From Nonomuraea fuscirosea (GTDB lineage: Bacteria > Actinomycetota > Actinomycetes > Streptosporangiales > Streptosporangiaceae): a stretch of 64,000 nucleotides of DNA. Under the pieces are notes generated by a model that had not been told where the DNA came from, ran no database searches, and worked only from the letters and a program-made list of their open reading frames with translations. Both the position numbers and the translations under genes were made by a program. Location: NCBI RefSeq assembly GCF_003001935.1, contig NZ_PVNG01000017.1:186001-250000 (forward strand). The letters run 5' to 3'. Each line of letters starts with the position of its first letter. The stretch's first letter is position 1. Of the stretch, positions 1-9,085 are shown one piece after another.

Positions 1-148
1 TCCATTCGCGGCCGTAGTGCGGGAGCGTTCCGTCCACGAGCTCGGCCTGGAAGACCCTCTGGTACCAGGTCACGCTGGCCTGCAGGTCCCGGACGGTGAA
101 GGCGACATGGTGCAGGCCGCTGAAAGAGGGTGCGATCGCGTCGCTCAC
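1..148 (-). CDS. VOC-family (glyoxalase/dioxygenase fold) protein, N-terminal part
   Basis: Only the first 49 codons lie in the window; the gene runs off its left edge. The GTG start at 148 follows GAGGAACCCCA, a usable ribosome site. The peptide reads SGLHHVAFTVRDLQASVTWY, the usual first beta-alpha unit of vicinal-oxygen-chelate proteins: a metal-binding His in the HHVAFTV strand, then a D-x-x-A-S-x-x-W-Y helix. Substrate cannot be inferred from this part. It reads in the same direction as the DJ-1/PfpI gene next to it, and both families often handle reactive aldehydes, so a shared detoxification role is possible but only inferred. Confidence 0.8.
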   Translation of the reverse strand, partial: MSDAIAPSFSGLHHVAFTVRDLQASVTWYQRVFQAELVDGTLPHYGREW

Positions 149-221
149 TGGGGTTCCTCGTCCATGAGTGGGTGTGGATGATGGTGTGCCGCCGGCCGTG
201 GCCGGACAGTGCGCATCGGCG

Positions 222-911
222 CTAGGCCGCCCCGTCGCCGGCCAGCGCGACCAGCTCGGTCGCGGCTGGGCCGGAGGAGGCCGGGTTCTGCCCGGTGATC
301 AGCAGTCCGTCGGTCACCACGTACGGCTCGAAGTCGCCCGCTTTGGAGAAGTCCGCGCCCTTGGCGATCAGCTCGTCCTCCACCAGGAAGGGCACCACCT
401 TCGTCAGGCCCATGAACTCCTCCTCGCTGTCGGTGAAGCCGGTCACCCGCCGGCCGGCCACCAGCGCGCTGCCGTCCGGATTCCTCGCGTGACGCAACAC
501 TCCGGGCGCGTGGCACACCAGCGCCAGCGGCTTGCCCGACGCCGCGATCCGCTCGATCAGCCTGATCGACGCCGCGTCCTCGGCGAGATCCCACAGCGGA
601 CCATGCCCGCCGGGGTAGAACACCGTGTCGAAATCATCGGCCGACACGGTGTCCAGCCGCACTGTCGCCGCCAGCTGCGCCTCGGCCTGAGCATCGGCCT
701 CGAACCGCCGCGTCTGGTCGGTCTTGAACCGTTCCTCGTTGCTCTTGGGATCGAGTGGCGCCTGCCCGCCCTTCGGCGAGGCCAGCGTGATCTCCCACCC
801 GGCGTCCTTGAACCGGTAGTACGGCGCGGCCAGTTCCTCCAGCCAGAACCCGGTTCTCCGTCCCGTATCCCCCAGTTGGTCGTGCGAGGTCAGCACGATC
901 AGAACCTTCAC
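222..911 (-). CDS. DJ-1/PfpI (class I glutamine amidotransferase-like) protein
   Basis: A 229-aa single-domain protein of the Hsp31/YhbO-like branch of the DJ-1/PfpI superfamily, whose members act as glyoxalase III, deglycase or chaperone. Seen: N-terminal strand KVLIVLTSH, the FYPGGHGPLWDL loop near residues 98-109, and the nucleophile elbow LVCHAPG with Cys133 followed by His134, the arrangement used by active family members. I chose the GTG at 911 because AGGAG lies 7 nt upstream; an in-frame ATG at 926 is the alternative and would add five residues. Length fits the family. The product is probably cytoplasmic. The natural substrate is not determinable. Confidence 0.85.
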   Translation of the reverse strand: MKVLIVLTSHDQLGDTGRRTGFWLEELAAPYYRFKDAGWEITLASPKGGQAPLDPKSNEERFKTDQTRRFEADAQAEAQLAATVRLDTVSADDFDTVFYPGGHGPLWDLAEDAASIRLIERIAASGKPLALVCHAPGVLRHARNPDGSALVAGRRVTGFTDSEEEFMGLTKVVPFLVEDELIAKGADFSKAGDFEPYVVTDGLLITGQNPASSGPAATELVALAGDGAA

Positions 912-1274
912 GATCTCGCTCCTCATCTCGTTCGCGGACACTCTCGTTCGCCGACGTCGCGCGCTTGTCCGAAATGTACGGGGGGCACTCTTGACGAATA
1001 CTGAAAGCACTGTTGACGGCGAATGGATACGGAGTGGAGGTGTCACTCCACGGCGTCTGATGCCTGGAGGCGACACGATCGACGGCCGGTCAGGCGTTTA
1101 CCGAGTTCTGCCGGAAACCTGCCGGTGTGGCGGGCGAAAGGAGGGGCCGCGTGCGCAGGCGGCGCCGCCGCCCTTCGATGGGTCCGACCTCGAAGGACGC
1201 GGCCGGCCGCAGATCGTCGGGTCACCCGTGCGCCGTCCAGTGGCCGTCGACCGGCGCGACCTATCATGCCGGGC

Positions 1275-2891
1275 ATGGCTACCGAAGACAGCAACCCGCG
1301 CGTCCTCGATGAGGAGCAGGTGGACCGTCTCGCCCGCTACGGCGAGCCGGAGGAGGTCCAGGAGGGGCAGAACCTGTATGCCTCCGGTGACAGTTCCTAT
1401 GACTTCTTCCTGTTGCGGACGGCGACCGTGGACGTCTTCAGGGACGCCACCGTGGTTGAGCCGGAGCACCTGGTCCACCGTCGGGAACCGGGGGAGTTCC
1501 TCGGCGAGCTGAATCTTCTCACCGGTCAGCAGGTCTATCTGACGGCCCGGGTCGTGAGGGCCGGGACCGTGGTGCGGATCGCGGCGGCGGAGTTGCGCCG
1601 GGTTCTCGCCGAGCAGGTCGACATCGCGGACGTGCTGATCGAGTCGTTCCGGGCGCGGCGTGATCTCCTGCGATCGTCGGCCGGCAGCGCTCTGGAAGTG
1701 GTCGGCAAGCCTGACGCTGCCGAGACGCTCAGGTTGCGCACGTTCGTGACGCAGATGCTGCTGCCGCATGCATGGCTCGATGCGACGTCGCTGTCCGGTC
1801 GTGCGCTGATGAGATCGATCGGCGCAGCCACGGACGATCTTCCGGTCGCGGTGGCGGGCGGAACGGTGCTGCGCCGCGCCACTCCGGGGACGGTGGCTGA
1901 GACGCTCGGCCTGACCTATCATCCTGCGGCGTGCATCCCGGATCTCGTGGTGGTCGGCGCCGGGCCGGCCGGGCTCGCCGCCGCCGTCTACGGTGCCTCC
2001 GAGGGGCTGGCCACCGTGCTGCTGGACGGCAGCGGGCTCGGCGGGCAGGCCGCGACGAGCGCCCGGATCGAGAACTACCTGGGCTTCCCGCAGGGCGTCA
2101 GCGGTGAGGAACTGACCCGGCTGGCGATGATTCAGGCACTCAAGTTCGGTGTGCAGATCTTCTCGCCCTGCAAGGTCACAGGGCTGGACCTGTCCGAGGA
2201 GCGGCGGCCGGTCGTGCTCCTCGCCGACGGCTCCCGAATCGAGACCTCCACGGTGATCGCCGCGACCGGGGCACAGTACCGGCGCCTCGACATCCCGCGG
2301 TGGACGGATTTCGAGGAGAGCGGCTGCATCCGCTATGCGGCGACGGAGCTGGAGGTGCGCCGGTACGACTCGCAGCCGGTGGCCGTGGTCGGCGGCGCCA
2401 ACTCGGCCGGGCAGGCGGCTCTGTCGCTGGCCGCTCACGGCTGCACGGTGCATCTGGTGGTGCGTTCCGGCGACCTGGGGGCGAAGATGTCGGCGTACCT
2501 GGCCAACCGCATCCTGGCCGACCCGCGGATTCATGTCTGGACCGGCAGTACGGTGCGGCGACTCGGCGGGGACGAAGCGCTGACGTCGGTCGTCATCGCG
2601 AGTGCCGATGGCCGCTCGCAGCGGCTGGATTGCCGGGGACTGTTCTGCTTCATCGGGGCGGCGCCGGCCTCCGAGTGGATGGAGGGTGTCACCAAGGACG
2701 CCGGCGGCTTCGTCCTCACCGACAGCCGCCTGCCCGCGATCGGGCACAACACCAGGCTGCCGTTCCAGACCAGCGCAGCACATGTCTTCGCCGTGGGAGA
2801 CCTCCGCTCAGGCTCGACCAAGCGCGTGGCCACGGCGGTCGGTGAAGGAGCGGGCGCCGTCTCCTCCGTCCACACCGTCCTCGGCAGCTGA
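1275..2891 (+). CDS. cyclic nucleotide-binding domain fused to thioredoxin-reductase-like flavoprotein
   Basis: A 538-aa fusion. Residues about 20-140 resemble a cNMP-binding beta-barrel (GEFLGELNLLTGQ phosphate-cassette region). From residue 222 a low-molecular-weight thioredoxin-reductase fold follows: FAD-binding GAGPAG at 228-233, GGQAATSARIENYLGFP, NADPH-binding GGANSAG at 373-379 and a C-terminal FAVGD FAD motif. The redox CXXC expected before the NADPH motif is replaced by AATE (about 355-358), so classical thioredoxin reduction looks impossible. ATG at 1275 is taken as the start; ATG at 1266 is in frame, and neither has a clear ribosome site. Such CNBD-TrxR-like proteins are known in actinobacteria but their substrate is, to my knowledge, unsettled. 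Confidence 0.85.
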   Translation: MATEDSNPRVLDEEQVDRLARYGEPEEVQEGQNLYASGDSSYDFFLLRTATVDVFRDATVVEPEHLVHRREPGEFLGELNLLTGQQVYLTARVVRAGTVVRIAAAELRRVLAEQVDIADVLIESFRARRDLLRSSAGSALEVVGKPDAAETLRLRTFVTQMLLPHAWLDATSLSGRALMRSIGAATDDLPVAVAGGTVLRRATPGTVAETLGLTYHPAACIPDLVVVGAGPAGLAAAVYGASEGLATVLLDGSGLGGQAATSARIENYLGFPQGVSGEELTRLAMIQALKFGVQIFSPCKVTGLDLSEERRPVVLLADGSRIETSTVIAATGAQYRRLDIPRWTDFEESGCIRYAATELEVRRYDSQPVAVVGGANSAGQAALSLAAHGCTVHLVVRSGDLGAKMSAYLANRILADPRIHVWTGSTVRRLGGDEALTSVVIASADGRSQRLDCRGLFCFIGAAPASEWMEGVTKDAGGFVLTDSRLPAIGHNTRLPFQTSAAHVFAVGDLRSGSTKRVATAVGEGAGAVSSVHTVLGS

Positions 2892-3180
2892 AGTAGCGGC
2901 CTTTCAAAGAGGGCTGTGGACACCGGCGTCCGAATTTGCGGGGGACAGCCCGATTGCGCTGGGTTTCACGATGCCGCTGCGGTTGACTTGTAGCGCTCAA
3001 GCCTCGTGAAGGATCGCCATGCCCAATTCTCGGCCCTTCCGGTCACGGCCGGAGGATTCTCCGCCGCTCTCGGCCGTTGTGTGTATTTTTACCGGCTGTT
3101 CCGGCTGATCTCTCGCGGCGTCCTGGGCGTACTGTCTTTCGGTGCTGACCGAATTTATTCAGTCTTTGAGAGGTTTCAGC

Positions 3181-4464
3181 ATGTCAATTTTCCAGGTTGT
3201 CGTTCCAGGTGTTCTGCTGGCTTCTGCCCTGTCCGCTCTTCCCGCTTCGGCGCACGCATCCGGCGACGAGGTGTATCTCGCCGCCGGGCTGCGCGGCGCC
3301 GGCGAAGTGGGCACGACAGGTGACAAGGACGGCCGCTCGACAGTCGTCCTCAAGATCAGCGGTGACGAGATCACGTTCGCGATCCGATGGAACAGGATCG
3401 GCACGCCGACCGCCGCTCATGTCCACCTGGGAGCCAGGGGCGTCAACGGCGAGATCAAGCTCAACCTCATCACCACGCCGATGCCCAAGGGCGTGCTCGG
3501 CGTCAGCGGTACCGTCAAGGCCGGGCCCGATGTGGTCAACGCGCTGCTGGCCGGGCCCGACGGCTTCTACGCCAACCTGCACGACGCGAAGCACCCCAAG
3601 GGTGCGCTGCGTGGGCAGTTCCACCGGCTGAGCAAGCCGATCGACCTGCGCGGGGTACTGCACGGCAGCAACCAGGCCACGCTTTCCGCCGGCGCGAGCG
3701 GTGCGCAGGAGGTCCAGGAGAACGACGGCAAGAAGCGCGGCGACCAGGACGGTCAGGCCGTCTGGTGGTTGCGGCGTAGCGGTTCCGCTCTCGCCTATAC
3801 CGCTTCCTGGTCCAAGCTCGGCGCGGTGACCAACGGTCACGTGCACAAGGGCGCGGCGGGCAAGAACGGGCCGGTGGTCGCGGACCTGTTCGCGGGCAGT
3901 CTGCCGGCCAACCTGACCGGCGTCGCCGGCGAGACGCCGCTCAGCGGCAAGATCGCCAAGCGCATCACCGACGAACCCGGCGGCTACTACACGAACCTGC
4001 ACACGACCGACTTCGCCGGTGGAGCGGTCCGCGGCCAGCTGTCCGACCAGAAGTTCACGCATCCGCGGGCCGTCACCGCCGACGTGCGGCGCGGCTCGCA
4101 GATCTACTCCTGCACCCGGCAGCCGTCCGGAGCCTTCGCCTCCACCCAGCTCGGCGTGACGGCCAAGCTGCGGCGTGGCATCGACCACTCGTTCGTGACC
4201 CCGGCCGCCGGTCCGCCGCAGTGGATCGCCCCCGACGGCAGCGCGGTGCGCGGCACGGTCGTCACCAAGACGCCGAACGGCGACGGCAACATCCCCGAAC
4301 TCGTCCTCGACGCGGCCCAGACGGGCGCGAAGACCGGGCTGCTCGCGCACGCCACCCAGATTCTGCGCCTGAACACCGTCGGCGGCGTCGCTCCCACCGG
4401 CGCGTGCAAGCCCGGCTCCGAGGTCAAGGTCGCCTACGGAAGCGACTATCTCTTCCTCGGCTGA
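3181..4464 (+). CDS. secreted CHRD-CHRD-DUF3455 protein
   Basis: A 427-aa exported protein. The ATG at 3181 follows GAGAGG by 7 nt. A short Sec signal (cleavage near residue 25, PASAHA/SG) precedes two CHRD (chordin-like) repeats, about 30-150 and 160-280, each with the HVHLGARGVNG/HVHKGAAGKNG histidine motif and a YxNLH...GAxRGQ ending. Residues about 290-427 match the DUF3455 pattern (SQIYSC, W-I-A-P-D-G-S, RLNTVGGVAP-TG-C, YGSDYLFL). CHRD and DUF3455 proteins are extracellular and of unknown biochemical role. The tandem plus DUF3455 arrangement is notable. A second, shorter CHRD gene lies at 20601-21182. Confidence 0.85.
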   Translation: MSIFQVVVPGVLLASALSALPASAHASGDEVYLAAGLRGAGEVGTTGDKDGRSTVVLKISGDEITFAIRWNRIGTPTAAHVHLGARGVNGEIKLNLITTPMPKGVLGVSGTVKAGPDVVNALLAGPDGFYANLHDAKHPKGALRGQFHRLSKPIDLRGVLHGSNQATLSAGASGAQEVQENDGKKRGDQDGQAVWWLRRSGSALAYTASWSKLGAVTNGHVHKGAAGKNGPVVADLFAGSLPANLTGVAGETPLSGKIAKRITDEPGGYYTNLHTTDFAGGAVRGQLSDQKFTHPRAVTADVRRGSQIYSCTRQPSGAFASTQLGVTAKLRRGIDHSFVTPAAGPPQWIAPDGSAVRGTVVTKTPNGDGNIPELVLDAAQTGAKTGLLAHATQILRLNTVGGVAPTGACKPGSEVKVAYGSDYLFLG

Positions 4465-4719
4465 AGCTCCGCCCGACGCCAGGAGCCCTCTTTGCGGAGC
4501 AACGTCACTTTTCTCACCACGGTCGCCGTCGCGGTCTTCCGCAGAGCCCGTCACCTGTACGCGACCGCCGTGATCGAAGATTCACCGCCCACCGACCAGG
4601 AGGCTCCGCCACTACAGGGCGCCACGCGAGGGTGCACTCCCGAGGCGTGACATCGTCCCCGACTGGCTTCCCGGAGACGTCGCGCCCAGAAGTGGAGCCG
4701 AGGCTGAGCGGGGCCCTGC

Positions 4720-5451
4720 TCAGCTCTCCCAGGTGAGACCGAAAGCGTCGACGGCCGTCCACGAGGCGCCGATCGCGCAATGCGCCGCCAGACCCGCCTC
4801 CCCCAGGGCGGCGACGGCGCGGTCGCGGATCGCCGCGAGGTCACGGGCGTCGTCGGCGTCGGGCACCAGCCCGACGGCGTCGTAGGCCCGGGAGGTGAAG
4901 CCGAGCATCCAGGCGGCCTGCCGGTGATCGCCGTCGGCCGAGGCCAGCGCACAGGCGCCGAGCCCCAGGTGGGGGAGCATGGACCGGTGGCCTTCGCGGA
5001 ACACCTGGTCGCGCACGTGAGCCAGCAGGACACGGGCGCGATCACGGTTGCCGAGACGCAACTCGGCCAGGGCCAGCTTGTGCTGCTCGGCCAGCACCAT
5101 CGCCGGCAGTCGCAGCGCCTCGTACAGGTCGATGCTGGCGAGGTGGCGCTTGCGCGCCTCAAAGTGATCCCCGGCCCGGCGGGCCACCGCGGCCAGAACG
5201 TGCCGTGGCCGCTCCTCCCGGCGCCGGTCGCCCGCGAGCAGGGCGACCTCCAGGGCTGACCTGGCCATCTCTTCCGCGCGGTGCAGGTCGCCGGCCTGCA
5301 GGGCGGCGCGCGCCATGGTGTACAACGCCTCCACCTCGCCGGCCACGTCATCGCAGGTGCGGGCCCGCTCCGCCTCTGTCGTCGCCAGTCGCAACACACC
5401 TGCGAGATCGCCGCGGCGGAAGGCGGCGCGGGCCTCGTTCTGGAACGTCAT
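4720..5451 (-). CDS. TPR-type helical protein resembling regulator C-termini
   Basis: A 243-aa alpha-helical protein starting MTFQNEARAAFRRGD, with repeated helix pairs (GEVEALYTMARAALQAGDLHRAEEMA, broken here to its pattern: A-x-x-x-x-x-G-D-x-x-x-A) typical of TPRs. The last third (AAWMLGFTSRAYDAVG, then a D-A-R-D-L-A helix and the end FGLTWES) resembles the C-terminal tail of AfsR/LuxR-type ATPase regulators, but there is no ATPase or DNA-binding domain. It could be a free TPR scaffold or a detached regulator tail. The start at 5451 is chosen by domain onset; upstream AGGCGG is only a moderate ribosome site. No operon partner is apparent. Confidence 0.6.
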   Translation of the reverse strand: MTFQNEARAAFRRGDLAGVLRLATTEAERARTCDDVAGEVEALYTMARAALQAGDLHRAEEMARSALEVALLAGDRRREERPRHVLAAVARRAGDHFEARKRHLASIDLYEALRLPAMVLAEQHKLALAELRLGNRDRARVLLAHVRDQVFREGHRSMLPHLGLGACALASADGDHRQAAWMLGFTSRAYDAVGLVPDADDARDLAAIRDRAVAALGEAGLAAHCAIGASWTAVDAFGLTWES

Positions 5452-5994
5452 GCGCCGCAGGCCGCCTCGAACGTGCTCGCCCGAGGTGAAACCCTGGTCG
5501 CGGCCTTGGCGAACACGCTGCCTGCCCGCATGACGGCGTACGGGCATGAAAGTCTCATGGGTTCCGGACTCCTGAGGTGGGATGCACGGCGGAGCGGGGC
5601 CAGGAAGGCCCGGCGTGGTGGATGAAGGAAGGCTAGTCGCCTATCCGGTGCGGGAAAGACCAGGTCGGCACCGCGACGAGCGTCCCTGTCCTGACCACGG
5701 ACACCGCGACGATCGCATCGCCGAGAGCCGGATGGAGGCCCGGCTTCTGTTGCCGCGACCCCTTCTCGTGCCCCGGTGGCCTGCGGGATCGGGGTCGGTA
5801 ACGGTGGAGCGCGGGTCTGCGGACCGTGTGCGGAGCACCGCCGGAGGCGCCCCGCGCAGGGGGCGTTTCCTGGCGACATCACCGTCCGAAAACTGGTCTG
5901 TACGTGCTTTCACCTGCAGGAGGACGGTGTGGCCAGGCTAGGCTCTGGCATGGCCGAGCAAGACGACACGTAAGGCTCTGAAGGTGGGACCGTG

Positions 5995-6111
5995 ATGAAC
6001 ACCGTCAGGCCGGTGCCGCCACTTCGGCCGTTCCCACGTCCCGGTCGTGGGCTTGCTCGGTGGGACGCCTTGACGGGGGCCGCGGTCCATCGCCCGTCTC
6101 CGGCGGCGTGA
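5995..6111 (+). CDS. candidate 38-aa Pro/Arg-rich small ORF
   Basis: ATG at 5995 is preceded by AAGGTGGG, spaced 6 nt. The translation begins MNTVRPVPPLRPFPRPGRG and ends at TGA 6109-6111. No family is recognised. It may be a short leader-type peptide or chance; support is only the ribosome site and position in an otherwise empty stretch. Confidence 0.25.
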   Translation: MNTVRPVPPLRPFPRPGRGLARWDALTGAAVHRPSPAA

Positions 6112-6292
6112 TTGACGGCGTCTCCGCGTTCCCGAACCGGCCGCCACTCTGCTGAGCAAGGGAAACCGCGGCAGGGGCGCAACCTTCTGATCAACGCTTG
6201 AGCGGCTGGACGTACCGGGCCGGTCCGTTGGTGGGACGAAGTTGAGCCGGGCCGCTCGACGCCGCTGAGGTCAGGAAAGTGCTGGTTTGAGC

Positions 6293-6309
6293 ACATATGA
6301 GACCATATG
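6293..6309. promoter_or_regulatory. two CATATG palindromes 11 bp apart upstream of a GNAT gene
   Basis: CATATG occurs at 6293-6298 and 6304-6309, one helical turn apart, about 90 nt before the GNAT start at 6397. The sequence shows the phased repeat directly; a role as operator is inference. Confidence 0.3.
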
Positions 6310-6396
6310 CGTCTTTCTGCGTAGATCGGCCGGGCAGCCCGCTCTAACGTCTGGGACGTCTCTCACTGCGGCAGTACCGACCAAAGGAATGCCCAC

Positions 6397-7014
6397 ATGC
6401 CCTTCATGCGCCTCCGCGCCACCGACGACGGGTTCGCGGCCGGCACTTCTGCCCCGGCGGCCGGCATCGATCCAGCCGTCGTCCGTAGCGCGCATCCCAT
6501 GGTCGACACGCCGGTCGGCGACCGCGCACTGCTCCTGGCCGACGGCACCGAGGCCGACCTCCACGCTCTGACGCCGCACTTCCGCCAAGCGGTCCACAAC
6601 CTGCACGAGCGGTGTTCTGCCGCCTCGCGCCGCTTCCGCTACTTCTCCGCGATGCCGAGCCTGCCTCCGCGCATGTTCGACCGGCTCTGTGACCGCGGTC
6701 GCGGCATCTCCGTGGTGGCCTGTCACGACGGGCAGGTGCGAGCCATGGCGAACCTCATGTACTGCGCCGAACCCGGCACGGCCGAACTCGCCTTGCTCGT
6801 CGAGGACGCCTGGCAGGGCCGCGGCCTGGGCGCCCAGCTCGCCCGCACCCTCGTCGGCACCGCCCGTGACCGCGCCATGGCCGAGGTCCGAGCCAGCATC
6901 ATGGCGCAGAATGAGCGGATGCGCCGCCTCATGATCAGCCTCGGAGCCGCCCTTCGCTACACCGGCGACCCCGGGGTCATCGAAGCCCGCCTGCCGCTGA
7001 CCGTCAGGGCCTGA
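6397..7014 (+). CDS. GNAT-family N-acetyltransferase
   Basis: A 205-aa protein with the GNAT acetyl-CoA motif A, WQGRGLGAQLARTLVGTAR, around residues 146-164, followed by the motif B region MAEVRASIMAQNERM. The start at 6397 has AAAGGAA 7 nt upstream. Its N-terminal half (LADGTEADLHALTP, SRRFRYFSAMPSLPPRMFDRL) closely follows the acetyltransferase domain of Pat/acyl-CoA-synthetase fusions such as the one at 41293-43881, so this may be a free-standing member of that protein-lysine acetyltransferase branch. The substrate is unknown. The upstream region has paired CATATG sites. Confidence 0.8.
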   Translation: MPFMRLRATDDGFAAGTSAPAAGIDPAVVRSAHPMVDTPVGDRALLLADGTEADLHALTPHFRQAVHNLHERCSAASRRFRYFSAMPSLPPRMFDRLCDRGRGISVVACHDGQVRAMANLMYCAEPGTAELALLVEDAWQGRGLGAQLARTLVGTARDRAMAEVRASIMAQNERMRRLMISLGAALRYTGDPGVIEARLPLTVRA

Positions 7015-7090
7015 GGCTGGACGCGGGGAACGTGAGCTGAGGCGGGCGTGAACGGTCCAGGACGCCCGGCTTCGTCCGGGTGAGGCCCGC

Positions 7091-7648
7091 TCAACGGGGC
7101 AGTGCGTCCATGGCCCGTGTGTGCGCCGACGCGAAGCGGCGCTCCACCGTCAAAGCGGCTCCCACCACCGCACCCGCGCCTGCCGAGACCATGACCAGTC
7201 CGGTGACGTCGCTGACCGCGACCGAGAGCACCACCGCGATCAGCATCGCGCCCGTGTGCAGCGACTGGTCGAGCACGTACGGCGCCTCCACCCAGCCATG
7301 GCACTTCTTCAGCTCGATCAACCGGCGGACGATCCAGCGGCGGTCGATCACGGCGTGCGTGCTGGCCGACACCACGAGCGCCGTCGCCATGCTGACGATC
7401 TCCAGCGGCACCACCACGCACACCAGCGCCAGAGCCGCCGCCTGCGTAGCGGCGTAGCCGGCGACGTGCCGTAAGCAGGCGCCCCAGCCGGTCCACGGCG
7501 GCACTCCGGCGGCCAGAGCGTCCGGATGCGGGACGCTCTTGGCGGTCGCGACAGCGCTGCTCTGCACTACATGATCACCGACCTGGTGGCCCGCATACAG
7601 GGCGGCGAACATGACGGCGGCGAACGCGGCCGCGGTGGCATCCGACAC
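7091..7648 (-). CDS. polytopic membrane protein, DUF3307-like
   Basis: A 185-aa hydrophobic protein with four to five likely membrane helices. It contains LYAGHQVGDHVVQSSAVA near the start and HAVIDRRWIVRRLIELKK in the middle, the charged His/Asp-containing loops seen in DUF3307-like proteins. GTG at 7648 follows AAAGGA with 7 nt spacing. The biochemical role is unknown. It reads convergently with the GNAT gene, 76 bases away. The family assignment is from pattern resemblance only. Confidence 0.6.
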   Translation of the reverse strand: MSDATAAAFAAVMFAALYAGHQVGDHVVQSSAVATAKSVPHPDALAAGVPPWTGWGACLRHVAGYAATQAAALALVCVVVPLEIVSMATALVVSASTHAVIDRRWIVRRLIELKKCHGWVEAPYVLDQSLHTGAMLIAVVLSVAVSDVTGLVMVSAGAGAVVGAALTVERRFASAHTRAMDALPR

Positions 7649-7953
7649 GGGGGGTCCTTTCCTTTGTACCTGGCAGACAGTGAGGGGGCAGCTGCGCGCT
7701 TCCGCCAGAGGCTGAGCTTCGGCCGGCCAGTCTCGAGCCCTCAACGGCAAGGGGCCAGAGCGGCCTGCGGCCCGTGCTCAGGTCGTCACTTCCAGGGGAG
7801 TGCAGCGATCTTCACGAGGCGTTCCCCGACCCCGAACGGCTGAAGGGACAGGCTCGCACGAAGGGGAGGCGCTGGCCCCCACTCAGGCTCAGCCTGCCGG
7901 AGTACCGGCGAAGATGACCATGTACTTTTTCACATACCAGCGACCCATCGCTG

Positions 7954-9085
7954 CTACCTCGCTGAGCGTTCGCTCCCGCCTCCGGGAACGGACTCCGCCG
8001 CGGGCACCGGCGCTGGCGGCGCGCCGTTGCGGAGCACTCGGGCCAGCGAGCCGGGAGTGACCAGCGATGACGGCGAGGCGTAGAGGTTGGCCACCCGCTG
8101 GAAACGCAACGCCAGCTCCGGATCGCGAGCGGCGGCGGTGTGGAAACGCTCCAGGTAGGCGTTGAGCAGGCGTTTCTTCGGGTTTCACGGCGTTGGTGGC
8201 GTGATGCAGCCGAACGTCGTCGTCGACGGTGATCTGCCACGGCCCGTCCACCACCTTCGCGATCGGCTTGAAGAACGGCAGGGGTCGCAGGTCGGTCTTC
8301 AGCAGTTCCAGCGCCTCCAGCGCGGCGACCGTCATGCCCTGGCCGTACCTGGGATTGAACGCGCAGCCGGCGTCCCCCGTGACGAGCAGACCCTCGGGGA
8401 AACGGGTCAGCTGTTCGTAGCGGCGCCTGATCCCGGCCGGGTTCCGGTACACCTGCAACTCCCCGAAGGGCTGGGCGGTGGTGACGAGCTGGTGCAGATC
8501 GGGTGTCGGCAGATCGGCCGCGAACGTGGCGAACCCGTCCAGGCTGGGGTCCGGGGCCTGGCCCTAGCCGACCAGGGTGACGATCCAGCGGTCGTCCTCC
8601 ATCGCCAGGGCCACTCCGCCGCGAGGGCTGTCAGGGGTGGGGGCGACGACGACGATCAGATCGCCGTCGAGGTCGCCGGGGCGGCGACGGAACTCACGCG
8701 TCCCGTACCGCACGTCCAACATGACGCGCTCCTCGGCCGGTGGCACGATGCCCAGCTCGTCCAGCCAGAACGGCGTGCGCGACCCGCGGCCGCTCGCGTC
8801 GACGACGAGGTCGGCCGGCATGGGTTCCCCGCCGGCGAGCCGCACTACGGTGACGCGGTCCCGCTCGACGAGCAGGCCCGTGGCGACGCTGTCCGGCAGC
8901 ACCTGTACGCCGGGCAGCGCGGTGATCCGGCGCCGCACCTGCCCTTCGAGCATCGGACGGCTGGCGAGCAGCCCGGTCATGCCGCTCTCGACCCTGGCGT
9001 GCCGCTGCCCGCAGTGGATGTGCCGGGCATCCCGCTGCACGTCGCTTCTCATCGCGCCCTGTGCGACCAACTCGGCCGTGATCCC
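7954..9085 (-). pseudogene. decayed FAD-dependent monooxygenase/epoxidase-like gene
   Basis: Reading leftwards, ITAELVAQGA and MTGLLASRPMLEGQVRRRI match the middle of FAD oxidoreductases of the squalene-epoxidase/geranylgeranyl-reductase-like group. The Rossmann GxGxxG beginning (roughly the first 60-80 residues) is absent. An in-frame TAG at 8564-8566 interrupts after RWIVTLVG. The same frame resumes (LLVTGDAGCAFNPRYGQGM, the family FAD/GD motif), and then a frameshift near 8165-8185 moves the ending (LLNAYLERFHTAAARDPELA) to another frame that stops at 7954. Truncation, nonsense and frameshift together make it non-functional. Confidence 0.85.

Larger units (their letters stand above)
5452..6396. 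other. 945-base intergenic stretch
   Basis: No protein family is recognisable on either strand here. Open frames in this region look like non-coding composition (Pro/Arg-rich translations). The two things worth noting are a 38-codon candidate ORF at 5995-6111 with a ribosome site and paired CATATG palindromes at 6293-6309; both are listed separately. Confidence 0.6.
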
